Source: Ignavibacteriota bacterium (lineage in GTDB: Bacteria; Bacteroidota; Ignavibacteria; Ignavibacteriales; Ignavibacteriaceae). From it: DNA of 64,000 nt. The stretch lies in NCBI GenBank assembly GCA_013285405.1, contig CP053446.1, forward strand, positions 2,217,001 to 2,281,000, read 5' to 3'. Position numbers and translations under genes: made by a program. Of this stretch, positions 1 to 8,592 are shown piece after piece. The first letter of the stretch is position 1. Each line of letters starts with the position of its first letter. The notes under the pieces are model-generated. The model made no database searches and was not told where the DNA came from. It saw only the letters and a list, made by a program, of their open reading frames with translations.

Positions 1-504
1 ATTGAAAATGTGAGAGCCTGCGGAATTATTACTGACGTTAGAACAAAAATTGACAAATCAAATAAACAAATGGCTTTCTTTACAATTGATGATTTCACTG
101 GCTCATGCGAATGCCTGATGTTTTCAAAAGTTTATGCTGAGTACGGGAAGTATGTTCAAAAAGAAGAAGCTGTTTTTGTTGTCGGTAATCTTGAAAGCAG
201 CGGCGATACAGTTAAAATGCACATCAACAAATTATTACCAATCGATGTTGCAAGGAATGAATTAGCAGGAAGTATCAGAATTAATATTAATAAAGATAAA
301 ACCCCACCCGAATCCCTGCCTGAACTTCGAAGGATAATGGAAAAATATCCGGGAAAAATTCCTGTGTATCTTCAGCTGTTTTCAAATGGAAGCAAAAGTT
401 CTGCATACGGACTTAAGAACCACAGAGTTGAATTATCAAATGAATTCTTTGGTGAGCTAAATAAATTGTTCGGAGAAGATTCAATTTTCTTAAACACAAA
501 ATAA
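1..504 (+). CDS. dnaE: DNA polymerase III subunit alpha, C-terminal part (5' truncated by window)
   Basis: The frame is open from the first base, so this is the tail of a longer gene; the GTG at 10 is an internal valine. About 165 residues are present. They look like the OB-fold nucleic-acid-binding region and the C-terminal tail of the replicative polymerase alpha subunit. The segment around residues 5-35 (GIITDVRT, then MAFFTIDDFTG) is the classic DnaE OB-fold opening, where single-stranded DNA is bound near the active site. The remainder, with PVYLQLFS and a terminal KLFGEDSIF, matches the end of DnaE. The polymerase and PHP domains lie outside the window. Identification rests on the OB-fold motif and terminal pattern only. 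The next gene starts 97 bp downstream. Confidence 0.85.
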   Translation: MENVRACGIITDVRTKIDKSNKQMAFFTIDDFTGSCECLMFSKVYAEYGKYVQKEEAVFVVGNLESSGDTVKMHINKLLPIDVARNELAGSIRININKDKTPPESLPELRRIMEKYPGKIPVYLQLFSNGSKSSAYGLKNHRVELSNEFFGELNKLFGEDSIFLNTK

Positions 505-601
505 AAAGTAATATCAAAACTTTTGAAATTATAATTTATTTGTGTGACTTTAACCTATTTTGTATTATTACACCCACTAATAAATCAATATTTCATCGTC
601 T

Positions 602-1423
602 ATGGATAAAGAAGCAAACAAAAAATTCTGGGCGCTTATTTTAGGTGCATCCTCTGGATTTGGCGGCGCTACTGCAATGAAACTTGCTGAGGATGGATAT
701 AATATTATTGGCATTCATCTCGATCGACAAGCTACAATGCCGAATGTCGAAAAGATCATTAGTCATATCAAATCTAATGAAAGAGAAGCACGGTTTTATA
801 ATGTAAATGCAGCAGATCAGTTTAAACGAACAGAAATAATTTCTGAATTAAAATCGCAGCTTGGCGGTGAAGGCGCAATAAAAATTATTATGCATTCATT
901 AGCATTCGGTACTTTGAAAAGTTTCGTCCCGCGAAATGATGAGCAGCCAATAACACACTCCCAGATGGAAATGACACTCGATGTAATGGCACATTCTCTG
1001 GTTTATTGGGTGCAGGAAGTCTATATGGCAAATCTTCTGGCAAAAAAAGGAAGAATTTTTGCGATGACAAGTTCAGGAAGTCACACCGCGATTCCTTATT
1101 ATGGTGCTGTCTCTGCTGCTAAAGCCGCTTTAGAGTCACACGTACGACAGCTTGCAATCGAACTTGGGCATATGGAAACAGGTGTGACAGCAATAATGGC
1201 AGGTGTAACCGATACTCCGGCATTACGAAAAATTCCTGGAAATGATGCAATGATTAAAGTTGCTGAAGTTAAAAATCCCAGAGGAAGATTAACGACTCCA
1301 GAAGATGTAGCAAAAGTTATTTCGCTGTTAAGCAGAGACGGAGGCGAATGGATAAGCGGTGGAATGATAAATGCCGATGGTGGTGAAGATATTGTCAGTT
1401 ACACAGGGAAAACCATCAATTAA
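602..1423 (+). CDS. FabL-like enoyl-[acyl-carrier-protein] reductase (SDR family)
   Basis: Short-chain dehydrogenase of 273 aa. The Rossmann nucleotide-binding glycine motif GASSGFGG is at residues 15-22. The catalytic motif is Y167-x6-K174, the spacing typical of enoyl-ACP reductases rather than the Y-x3-K of ordinary SDRs. MHSLAFG at 97-103 matches the 'HSxAF' signature of FabI/FabL. The sequence around the catalytic site and the later TPALRKIPG and NPRGRL stretches resemble FabL more than FabI. The second FabI tyrosine, ten residues before the catalytic one, is a serine here. The likely role is the last reduction of the type II fatty-acid elongation cycle in the cytoplasm. An SDR acting on another substrate is possible. 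Thioredoxin follows 23 bp downstream on the same strand. Confidence 0.75.
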   Translation: MDKEANKKFWALILGASSGFGGATAMKLAEDGYNIIGIHLDRQATMPNVEKIISHIKSNEREARFYNVNAADQFKRTEIISELKSQLGGEGAIKIIMHSLAFGTLKSFVPRNDEQPITHSQMEMTLDVMAHSLVYWVQEVYMANLLAKKGRIFAMTSSGSHTAIPYYGAVSAAKAALESHVRQLAIELGHMETGVTAIMAGVTDTPALRKIPGNDAMIKVAEVKNPRGRLTTPEDVAKVISLLSRDGGEWISGGMINADGGEDIVSYTGKTIN

Positions 1424-1446
1424 TTTTTTTATAAAAGGATTTAAGA

Positions 1447-1767
1447 ATGAAACCAGTTGAAATCACAGATGAAAATTTTGAAACAGAAGTAATCAAATCA
1501 GATAAACCAGTTCTAATCGATTTTTGGGCTGTATGGTGCGGACCATGTAAACTTATTGCACCAATCGTTGAAGAATTAGCTGCAGAATACGATGGCAAAG
1601 TTAAAATTGGTAAGCTTGATGTTGATTCAAATCAGCAAACCTCAATAAAATTTGGTGTACGTAGTATCCCAACACTTCTTCTTTTTAAAAATGGAAATTT
1701 AAAAGACACAATTATTGGTGCAGTTCCAAAGAGCAAGATAGTTGAAAAATTAAACGCTGCGCTTTAA
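1447..1767 (+). CDS. trxA: Thioredoxin
   Basis: A protein of 106 aa, the usual thioredoxin length. The redox-active W30-C31-G-P-C34 motif sits in the expected FWAVWCGPCK context. The cis-proline loop is present as RSIPTLLLF around residue 76. It would act as a cytoplasmic dithiol reductant for enzymes such as ribonucleotide reductase and for protein repair. No signal peptide is present, so a periplasmic role is unlikely. The start ATG follows an AAAGGA-type ribosome binding site at about 1434-1439. It lies between the enoyl reductase and serA on the same strand with short gaps, so co-transcription is possible. Confidence 0.95.
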   Translation: MKPVEITDENFETEVIKSDKPVLIDFWAVWCGPCKLIAPIVEELAAEYDGKVKIGKLDVDSNQQTSIKFGVRSIPTLLLFKNGNLKDTIIGAVPKSKIVEKLNAAL

Positions 1768-1795
1768 GCTGTTAATAAACTTTAAATATGTTTAG

Positions 1796-3379
1796 ATGAA
1801 AAAAATCCTTATCAGCGATTCCGTTGATGATAAATGTATTTCAATTTTGAAATCAGCCGGTTTTGAAGTTGATTATAAAACTGATTTATCTAAAGAAGAA
1901 TTAGCAAATACAATATCAGATTACAATGCACTGATTGTGCGGAGCTCAACTCAGGTAAAACCAGATTTAATTGAGCAGATGCAGAATATGGAATTAATCG
2001 GAAGAGCTGGTGCCGGTGTTGACAATATTGATGTTAAAGCTGCAACCAGAAAAGGTATTCTGGTTATGAATACTCCCGGTGGAAATACGATCTCAGCAGC
2101 AGAACATACTATTGCTTTGATGCTTGCTGCTGCAAGAAAAATTCCGCAGGCAAATATTTCTCTTCAGTTAAAAAAATGGGACAGGAAAAGATTTCAGGGA
2201 ACAGAGCTGTTTGGAAAAACACTTGGCTTAATTGGTTTAGGTAAGATAGGAAAAGAGGTGGCGATAAGGTCAAAAGCATTTGGGATGAAAGTAATTTCAT
2301 ACGATCCATTAGTAACATCTGAATCGATTATTGATTTCGATATTCAACTTGTATCACTGGATAAAATCTGGAGTAATGCTGATTTTATTTCTGTTCATAC
2401 TCCTCTGAACGAAAAAACAAAAAATCTGATTTCGTATGAACAGATTTCAAAATGCAAAACAGGAGTTATCCTGATAAATTGCGCTCGTGGCGGTATTATA
2501 AACGAAAGTGATCTTTTAAAAGCATTGAAGGAAGGTAAAGTATCAGCAGCAGGTTTGGATGTTTTTGAAAGTGAACCACCTGATTTCAGTACCGGATTAC
2601 TCCAGCATCCATCTGTCGTTTCAACGCCACATCTTGGTGCATCTACTGAAGAAGCGCAACAAAAAGTTGCAGTTCAAATTGCAGAACAGGTAATTGATTA
2701 TTTCAAAAACGGTTCTTCACTTGGATCTGTTAACGCATCGGGATTGAAAGAAATAACAAATGAAAATCTTAAAGCATTCATCAAACTGTCTGAAAAAATG
2801 GGAAAGCTTCTCTCACAAATCAGGAATGATTCTCTGGTAAGACTATCAATCGATTTTTATGGAGATATTTTTAACAGCAATGAAAAAATTATTTCGAATG
2901 CTTTTTTAAAAGGATTCCTCAGCGAACAATTAGATACGAATGTTAATTTTATTAATGCACCTGTATTAGCTGATGATCTTGGAATTGTACTTGAAGAAAC
3001 GATTTCGACTGAACAGCACGATTATTTAAATCTTATCGAGATAAAAATGATAACAACCACTACGGAGTGGAAAATTTCAGGAACTGTATTCGGTAACGAT
3101 GGACTCAGAATAGTGGAGTTCAATAATTATCCTGTAGAATTCAAACCAGATGGAAGCATTTTAATTTACCGGAATTTGGATAAACCTGGAATGCTTTCAT
3201 CTGTTAGCAGTAAACTGGCAGCATCAAATATTAACATTGCAGGCTTATCACTCGGAAGAAATACAGAAGGTGACTACGCTTTGACTATTATAAATATTGA
3301 CAGTCCGTTAAGCGAAGAAATTAAAAATACAATTTCAGAGATAGAAGGCATCAAAGATATATTTTCGGTACTCATTTAG
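1796..3379 (+). CDS. serA: D-3-phosphoglycerate dehydrogenase, long form with ACT domain
   Basis: A 527-aa enzyme of the first committed step of serine synthesis: 3-phosphoglycerate plus NAD+ gives 3-phosphohydroxypyruvate. The NAD-binding glycine motif GLIGLGKIG is at residues 144-152. The catalytic triad positions are present as R231 (CARGG), E260 (FESEPP) and H279 (TPHLGAST). After the catalytic region comes the allosteric substrate-binding domain of long-form enzymes (about 320-450), then an ACT domain (about 455-527, LDKPGMLSSV) that usually senses serine. A second, shorter paralogue lies at 28440-29630. No serC or serB is next to this copy. Confidence 0.93.
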   Translation: MKKILISDSVDDKCISILKSAGFEVDYKTDLSKEELANTISDYNALIVRSSTQVKPDLIEQMQNMELIGRAGAGVDNIDVKAATRKGILVMNTPGGNTISAAEHTIALMLAAARKIPQANISLQLKKWDRKRFQGTELFGKTLGLIGLGKIGKEVAIRSKAFGMKVISYDPLVTSESIIDFDIQLVSLDKIWSNADFISVHTPLNEKTKNLISYEQISKCKTGVILINCARGGIINESDLLKALKEGKVSAAGLDVFESEPPDFSTGLLQHPSVVSTPHLGASTEEAQQKVAVQIAEQVIDYFKNGSSLGSVNASGLKEITNENLKAFIKLSEKMGKLLSQIRNDSLVRLSIDFYGDIFNSNEKIISNAFLKGFLSEQLDTNVNFINAPVLADDLGIVLEETISTEQHDYLNLIEIKMITTTTEWKISGTVFGNDGLRIVEFNNYPVEFKPDGSILIYRNLDKPGMLSSVSSKLAASNINIAGLSLGRNTEGDYALTIINIDSPLSEEIKNTISEIEGIKDIFSVLI

Positions 3380-3403
3380 TTTCATCGGATAAATCAATCT
3401 CTT

Positions 3404-3431
3404 GACATTTTTAGTAAAAAAGCTTATTTCG
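3404..3431 (+). promoter_or_regulatory. Candidate sigma70-like promoter
   Basis: TTGACA at 3404-3409 is followed after 16 bases by TATTTC at 3426-3431, in the 221-bp gap between serA and the T9SS-exported protein gene at 3601. The -35 box is perfect but the -10 box is poor. The resulting leader would be over 150 nt. This is a weak call from the motif alone. Confidence 0.25.
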
Positions 3432-3600
3432 GAAAGAGTAAATAAATTGTGTTTCAATGCTTGACTGTAATAATTGACGGTATTATTTTGCACAGGTAAT
3501 AAAAATTAACATTTTTTATCTTTTTATTATCGGTTCATAATAAAAAAGAATAACAACTTTAAATAACATTATTCGTACAACAACTTAGAAGGAGTAAACT

Positions 3601-5472
3601 ATGGTCAGAAAAATGACTATCTCAATCTTCGTTTTAGCATTAGTATTTTCAACTGCTTTTGCTCAAAACAAAAATATTGTAAAAGAAAGATGGATTAAGC
3701 CCTCTGATCAAAGCCAGGTTGGCTTTTCACAGAATGGTTACAATTCCCCTGCATTAACTCCAGGTCAGGAATTATTCCAAACTGACTACGATTACATGAC
3801 AAACAATTCGGTTGGTCCTATGATTGCTCTCGTTGACCTTGATGGCGACGGTGCTCTGGACCCAATAATGACGGCTATGGCCAGACAAAATGCTGGAACA
3901 AGACAAGTGCGTTTTTCATACATTGCTTTTGGTGCACCAGCGGATAATTTTTCAGCCTTTGATGAAACAGCCGGAACAAGCGGTAGTGCAGCTTACGGTT
4001 GGGGAACTGTGCAGGTTTGTAATGGTGGTACATTTGATGGAAATGCTTTGATGTTTGCTCATAGTAATAGCAGTTCATGGCATTCTGTAATTGATTTAAC
4101 AAATCTTGCACCAGTTACACCATACCCAACAACATCAATTGCAGGTAACTTTCCGATGTTTGTTTATTTGACTGATGGAACCATTTTAGTCAATAATACT
4201 AACTTTGTGTATTTTTCTTCGTCGGATTATGGTGTCACCTTCGACTCACTGTTCCGTGTTGGTGATGGAGATTCTGGATTCCTGTTTTCCACTACAAATA
4301 CTCCTTCAGAACTTCCAATATTTAAATCAGATGATGGAACATATATATCTTCAGTTGGTGGTTTTGATGCTGTTTTCACATCAGGTAATCCTGATGGAAT
4401 ATATTTGTACCGTTCTACTGATAGTGGAGCTTCCTGGAGCGGTTTACAGGCTGGTAAAGGTTCCGGAGCAAATCCAGAATATGGTCAGGTTATCAATAGA
4501 ACCTACGCTGCATATTTCACAAACTTTGCACAAGTCAATGCAAATGTCAGTAATGATGGTGTAACTCATATCGTATTAAATGGATACGGCGAAGGTGTTC
4601 TGCAGGGTGCTACAGACACAACCAACGTATTCCCAATTCTATATTGGAACAGCAATCATCAGGATTGGATTTCAGTTTCTAACCCTCTTACAGATGCTCC
4701 AACAGATGGATTTGGAAATCAGGTTACAGGTGGTACAACAACCAGACTTTATTCTGGAAATGGCATCGGTCAGGCTTATCCAAACGTATCTACATCTGAT
4801 GACGGTCGAGTAGTTTTTGTAGTATGGCAAGGATTTGAATATACCGGTGCAATTGGCAGCAGTGCTTGGAACGTTTATCCTGGTGATGGCAGCCCGGATA
4901 CCGGTCCTATCTATTTCACAGATTTATATTATGCAGTTTCAACCGATTATGGTCAAACATTTTCAGATGCTGCAATACTTAAAGGTGATGCAAGTGTAAT
5001 GGAACAGTTTCCATATTTAGCCAGAAGAATTGAATTTAATGGTGATATGGCAAAAGTTCACTATATGTATATGGAAGATGCCATCCCCGGTGGTGGTATA
5101 TTTATCGGTCAGGTAGCAGGTCAAAATAGTTTATCAAATAATACAAGATGGTTATATGATTCTTTCGAATTCCAGGTTCTTAGCAATGACGATGAAATTT
5201 TAGCAAATAATTTCACATTAGAGCAGAACTATCCGAATCCGTTCAATCCAAGCACAAAAATAACTTACTCACTTGCAGAAAGAAGTGATGTCTCATTAAA
5301 AGTTTATGACGTTCTTGGTAAAGAAGTTGCCAGCTTGGTAAATAACACAACACAAGAAGCCGGAAAATATGATGTTACATTTGATGCTGGAAAACTTGCA
5401 TCCGGTCTTTATATTTATACACTAAATGCAGGTAACTTCACTTCATCCAAAAAGATGATGTTGCTCAAGTAA
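3601..5472 (+). CDS. Secreted protein with T9SS type A C-terminal sorting domain
   Basis: A 623-aa exported protein. An N-terminal signal peptide (about residues 1-21, ending AFAQ) directs Sec export. The last ~85 residues form a type A T9SS sorting domain: LEQNYPNPFNPSTKITY near 540, a short beta-sandwich with VYDVLGKEV, and a terminal SSKKMMLLK. The protein should therefore cross the outer membrane by type IX secretion and stay on the surface or be released. The body (residues 60-520) is rich in Asp, Gly, Ser and aromatics. It has sialidase/BNR-like strands (YRSTDSGASW, STDYGQTFSD), suggesting a beta-propeller exo-protein. The substrate is unknown. An AGAAGGAG ribosome binding site precedes the ATG. 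A strong terminator follows. Confidence 0.85.
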   Translation: MVRKMTISIFVLALVFSTAFAQNKNIVKERWIKPSDQSQVGFSQNGYNSPALTPGQELFQTDYDYMTNNSVGPMIALVDLDGDGALDPIMTAMARQNAGTRQVRFSYIAFGAPADNFSAFDETAGTSGSAAYGWGTVQVCNGGTFDGNALMFAHSNSSSWHSVIDLTNLAPVTPYPTTSIAGNFPMFVYLTDGTILVNNTNFVYFSSSDYGVTFDSLFRVGDGDSGFLFSTTNTPSELPIFKSDDGTYISSVGGFDAVFTSGNPDGIYLYRSTDSGASWSGLQAGKGSGANPEYGQVINRTYAAYFTNFAQVNANVSNDGVTHIVLNGYGEGVLQGATDTTNVFPILYWNSNHQDWISVSNPLTDAPTDGFGNQVTGGTTTRLYSGNGIGQAYPNVSTSDDGRVVFVVWQGFEYTGAIGSSAWNVYPGDGSPDTGPIYFTDLYYAVSTDYGQTFSDAAILKGDASVMEQFPYLARRIEFNGDMAKVHYMYMEDAIPGGGIFIGQVAGQNSLSNNTRWLYDSFEFQVLSNDDEILANNFTLEQNYPNPFNPSTKITYSLAERSDVSLKVYDVLGKEVASLVNNTTQEAGKYDVTFDAGKLASGLYIYTLNAGNFTSSKKMMLLK

Positions 5473-5495
5473 TTTGCGTGTGAAGGTTATATGAC

Positions 5496-5544
5496 ACGGG
5501 TGGGTTTTCCAATTTAACGATTGGTAAATTCGCCCGTTTTTTTT
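5496..5544 (+). terminator. Rho-independent terminator
   Basis: A hairpin with outer stem ACGGG/CCCGT (5496-5500 and 5533-5537) and inner stem CCAAT/ATTGG is followed by a run of eight Ts. It ends the transcript of the T9SS-exported protein upstream of the TonB receptor gene. Confidence 0.85.
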
Positions 5545-5619
5545 AACGTACTTTTGTTCTTTTAATTCTTAAATAGAGATTAACTCAGAAGATTATTTCA
5601 AACATTTCGTGGAGAAGAG

Positions 5620-8556
5620 ATGAAAAAATTATCTACAAATCTTCTGGCAACTTTAGTCTTTCTGCTCTTATCAGCCTCAATGTTTGCTCAAACGGGAGTT
5701 GGCAAAATGAGTGGTAAGGTTTTAGACGCAGATACTAAAGAACCTTTGATTGGTGCCAATATAATATTATTGAACACTAATCTTGGTGCTGCCACAGACA
5801 TCGATGGAAATTATTTTATATTAAATATTACTCCCGGAACCTACGAGGTCAAAGTCAGCTACGTAGGTTATGCACCCAAAACAATTCAGGAAGTAAGAAT
5901 TGTTGCAAACATTACATATGAATTGGATGTTGAACTGTCAACTGACTTTACTTTGCCAGACATTGTTGTTGTTGATAAAAAATTCTTTGAGGCAAAGTCC
6001 ACTAATACGGTTAAAGTAATTGATTCAGAACAGATTTCCAGATTACCTGTTCGTGGTGTTCAAGGCTTAGCTTCTCTGCAGTCTGGTGTCGTAACTCAGG
6101 AAGGAAGCGGTGGACAGGATGGTAACGCAAGTATAAACGTACGAGGCGGAAGAGGGAGTGAAGTACTTTATATAGTTGATGGTGTTCCTCAGAATAACTT
6201 ATACAACAGAGGAACAGTTGCCCAGGTCAGTAACGTTGCTATAGACCAGATTTCATTTCAGGTTGGCGGCTACGAAGCTAAATACGGACAAGCGCAGTCA
6301 GGTATTGTGAACGTAACAACTAAATCCGGTCAACCGGATTATGACTTGTTTGTCGATGTTCAATCCTCTGACTTATTAAACACAGATGATTTTGGATCCA
6401 ACTTATATTCAGGTTCTTTAAGCGGTCCTATCATACCAGGTATTCCTGAACATACGATTTTCTTGTCGGGTGAAAGAGGATGGTACCAAGATGCAGATCC
6501 TCCTGCTGTTCCGATGGAACTCTGGACTGCTGCAGACGGCTCTGTAATGAATGAACCATTAATAATGGAAACGATTCCCAATAACCCTGCCAGTGTTTGG
6601 AGATTCAGTGGTAAGTTAAACTCTCGTTTTGGCGATTGGAATGTTCAATTAAGTGCTTTGCTTAATGACAGAATTTACAAAAACTCCAAGGGTACTGGTC
6701 CAATGAGGCAATACAAAAACTCTTCTCAGTTTATTGAAGAAATTGAAGAAGAGAATGCTTCTTACAGTATGAGAATTTCTCAAACAGTAAGCAGTACTAC
6801 TTTCTGGAATTTAAATTTGGGTTACAGACAATTTGAATTGCAGCGTTACAACCCCTTCTTAAAAGGTGTTGAAAATCAGATACTTTATGGTGATAGCTTG
6901 TGGTGGGCTAATGAATCTGGAATGAATGTTACTCTTCTTGGAAATGGAAGAAGAACAAGAACTGAAGACATCAATGGAGTTTTCAGACCTTATGGTTATT
7001 CTACCGGCTTATTCCAGCAAAGAGAGGATGACAGAATTGGTGCAGATTTCGATCTTACTTCTCAGCTAGATAATCATCTGCTTGAATTTGGATTTGGAAT
7101 TGAGCAGCATACAGTCAGAGGTTACGGAAACTTTGCTTATGTAGTTGCAGGATTGGATCCTAGTCAGCCTGACTATATAAGATTCGCTCAGAATCAACCA
7201 TTCGTCTTTGGTTATGATGTTACAGGGATTGAGAAAACAGGCTCGGATTATCCTTCCTCTTTAGATTGGTTTGCTGACCCCAGCATTCAGTCACATCCAA
7301 CAATGGCTGAGTTTTTAAAACCAAGACAACCAATACTCGGCTATCTGTATTTGCAGGATCGATTCGAGTTACAGGATTTAGTATTAAATCTTGGTGTTAG
7401 AATGGACTATTTTGACATCAAATCTCATGAACTCATTGATCCAGAATTACCTTATGCTGGTGGAGTAGATCCTAATAAATTTGATATTGGGGACTTTAGA
7501 ATTAAAGACGTAGAAGTTAAATTCTCTCCAAGAATAGGTATAGGATTTCCAGTAACTGAAGCTACAGTATTTCATGCTCAATACGGAACATTCTTCCAGA
7601 CACCAGAGCTTAATGATATGTATGCTGGTCCGTTTGATTACAACCAGTACATCACAATGTCACCACAGAATGGATTTAATGGAGGCTTGATTAGCGAGGA
7701 AACCACTCAGTATGAAGTTGGTTTTAGACAGTTGCTTGGTCTTAATTCTGCATTAAACCTGACTGCCTTCTACAAGAATACAAAATCTCTTGTAAATGTT
7801 GAGATGAGTCAGTACCGACGCACAGAAGGTGGTGAAGTTATTAATGCCATTGGACCGCAGAATGCTGATTTTGGAACTATCAAAGGATTCGCATTTTCAT
7901 TTGATGTTACACGGCTAAGTTACTTCAGTGTGTCACTACAGTATACACTCTCCTTTGCTGATGGAACAGGTTCCTCAACTAGTTCGAGTCAAACAGCAGT
8001 ATTCAGAAACCTTGACAACCTGCCTCCAAAGGTTATTGCACCATTATCATTTGATCAAAGACATACTGCAATAGCAATATTGGATTTCTTTGTGCCCGAA
8101 GGTGAAGCAGGGATGTGGGAACTCCTTAATGTAAATACCATTTTCTCATACAATAGCGGCAGACCATATACTCCGGTTGATCAATGGGATATTTTAGGAG
8201 ATAATGGACTAGTAGCTGATAATACAGGTTATATAAATTCAGCCTACGCTCCGGGCAGTTTCAGAATTGATTTGAAAATTGAAAAAGGTTTCCCGATTGG
8301 AAACTTATACATTACACCTTATGTATGGATTGAAAATCTTCTTGACGCAGATAATATTGTCAACGTATGGAGATCAACAGGAGATCCCTATACAACTGGC
8401 TGGTTAAGTGACCCGGATGCTCAGGGTACCATTCAACAGCAAGGTGAAGGTTATGTTAAAGATTATGAATTCTTAGAAAGAGATCCGAGTAATTTTGGAA
8501 TACCAAGACTTATTAAACTCGGTCTCAAGTTAAATTTTGGTAGAATAACTTTCTAA
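5620..8556 (+). CDS. TonB-dependent receptor with N-terminal carboxypeptidase-regulatory-like domain
   Basis: A 978-aa outer-membrane receptor. A signal peptide (1-24, ending MFAQ) is followed by a CarboxypepD-reg-like beta-sandwich (about 28-110, GKVLDADTKEPLIGANI and VGYAPKTI), typical of Bacteroidota SusC-like and CirA-like receptors. A plug domain follows (about 125-235, with VRGGRGSEVLYIVDGVPQ), then a 22-strand-type barrel ending in phenylalanine, the usual outer-membrane assembly signal. It would move a large ligand across the outer membrane using TonB/ExbBD energy. The ligand is unknown. There is no SusD partner. Instead the neighbour at 8593 is a T9SS-sorted protein and the next gene is a PorV-like barrel, so this is not a standard Sus pair. 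Confidence 0.92.
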   Translation: MKKLSTNLLATLVFLLLSASMFAQTGVGKMSGKVLDADTKEPLIGANIILLNTNLGAATDIDGNYFILNITPGTYEVKVSYVGYAPKTIQEVRIVANITYELDVELSTDFTLPDIVVVDKKFFEAKSTNTVKVIDSEQISRLPVRGVQGLASLQSGVVTQEGSGGQDGNASINVRGGRGSEVLYIVDGVPQNNLYNRGTVAQVSNVAIDQISFQVGGYEAKYGQAQSGIVNVTTKSGQPDYDLFVDVQSSDLLNTDDFGSNLYSGSLSGPIIPGIPEHTIFLSGERGWYQDADPPAVPMELWTAADGSVMNEPLIMETIPNNPASVWRFSGKLNSRFGDWNVQLSALLNDRIYKNSKGTGPMRQYKNSSQFIEEIEEENASYSMRISQTVSSTTFWNLNLGYRQFELQRYNPFLKGVENQILYGDSLWWANESGMNVTLLGNGRRTRTEDINGVFRPYGYSTGLFQQREDDRIGADFDLTSQLDNHLLEFGFGIEQHTVRGYGNFAYVVAGLDPSQPDYIRFAQNQPFVFGYDVTGIEKTGSDYPSSLDWFADPSIQSHPTMAEFLKPRQPILGYLYLQDRFELQDLVLNLGVRMDYFDIKSHELIDPELPYAGGVDPNKFDIGDFRIKDVEVKFSPRIGIGFPVTEATVFHAQYGTFFQTPELNDMYAGPFDYNQYITMSPQNGFNGGLISEETTQYEVGFRQLLGLNSALNLTAFYKNTKSLVNVEMSQYRRTEGGEVINAIGPQNADFGTIKGFAFSFDVTRLSYFSVSLQYTLSFADGTGSSTSSSQTAVFRNLDNLPPKVIAPLSFDQRHTAIAILDFFVPEGEAGMWELLNVNTIFSYNSGRPYTPVDQWDILGDNGLVADNTGYINSAYAPGSFRIDLKIEKGFPIGNLYITPYVWIENLLDADNIVNVWRSTGDPYTTGWLSDPDAQGTIQQQGEGYVKDYEFLERDPSNFGIPRLIKLGLKLNFGRITF

Positions 8557-8592
8557 CAAAAATTTGATTTAATTACAAACAGGATAATTAAA

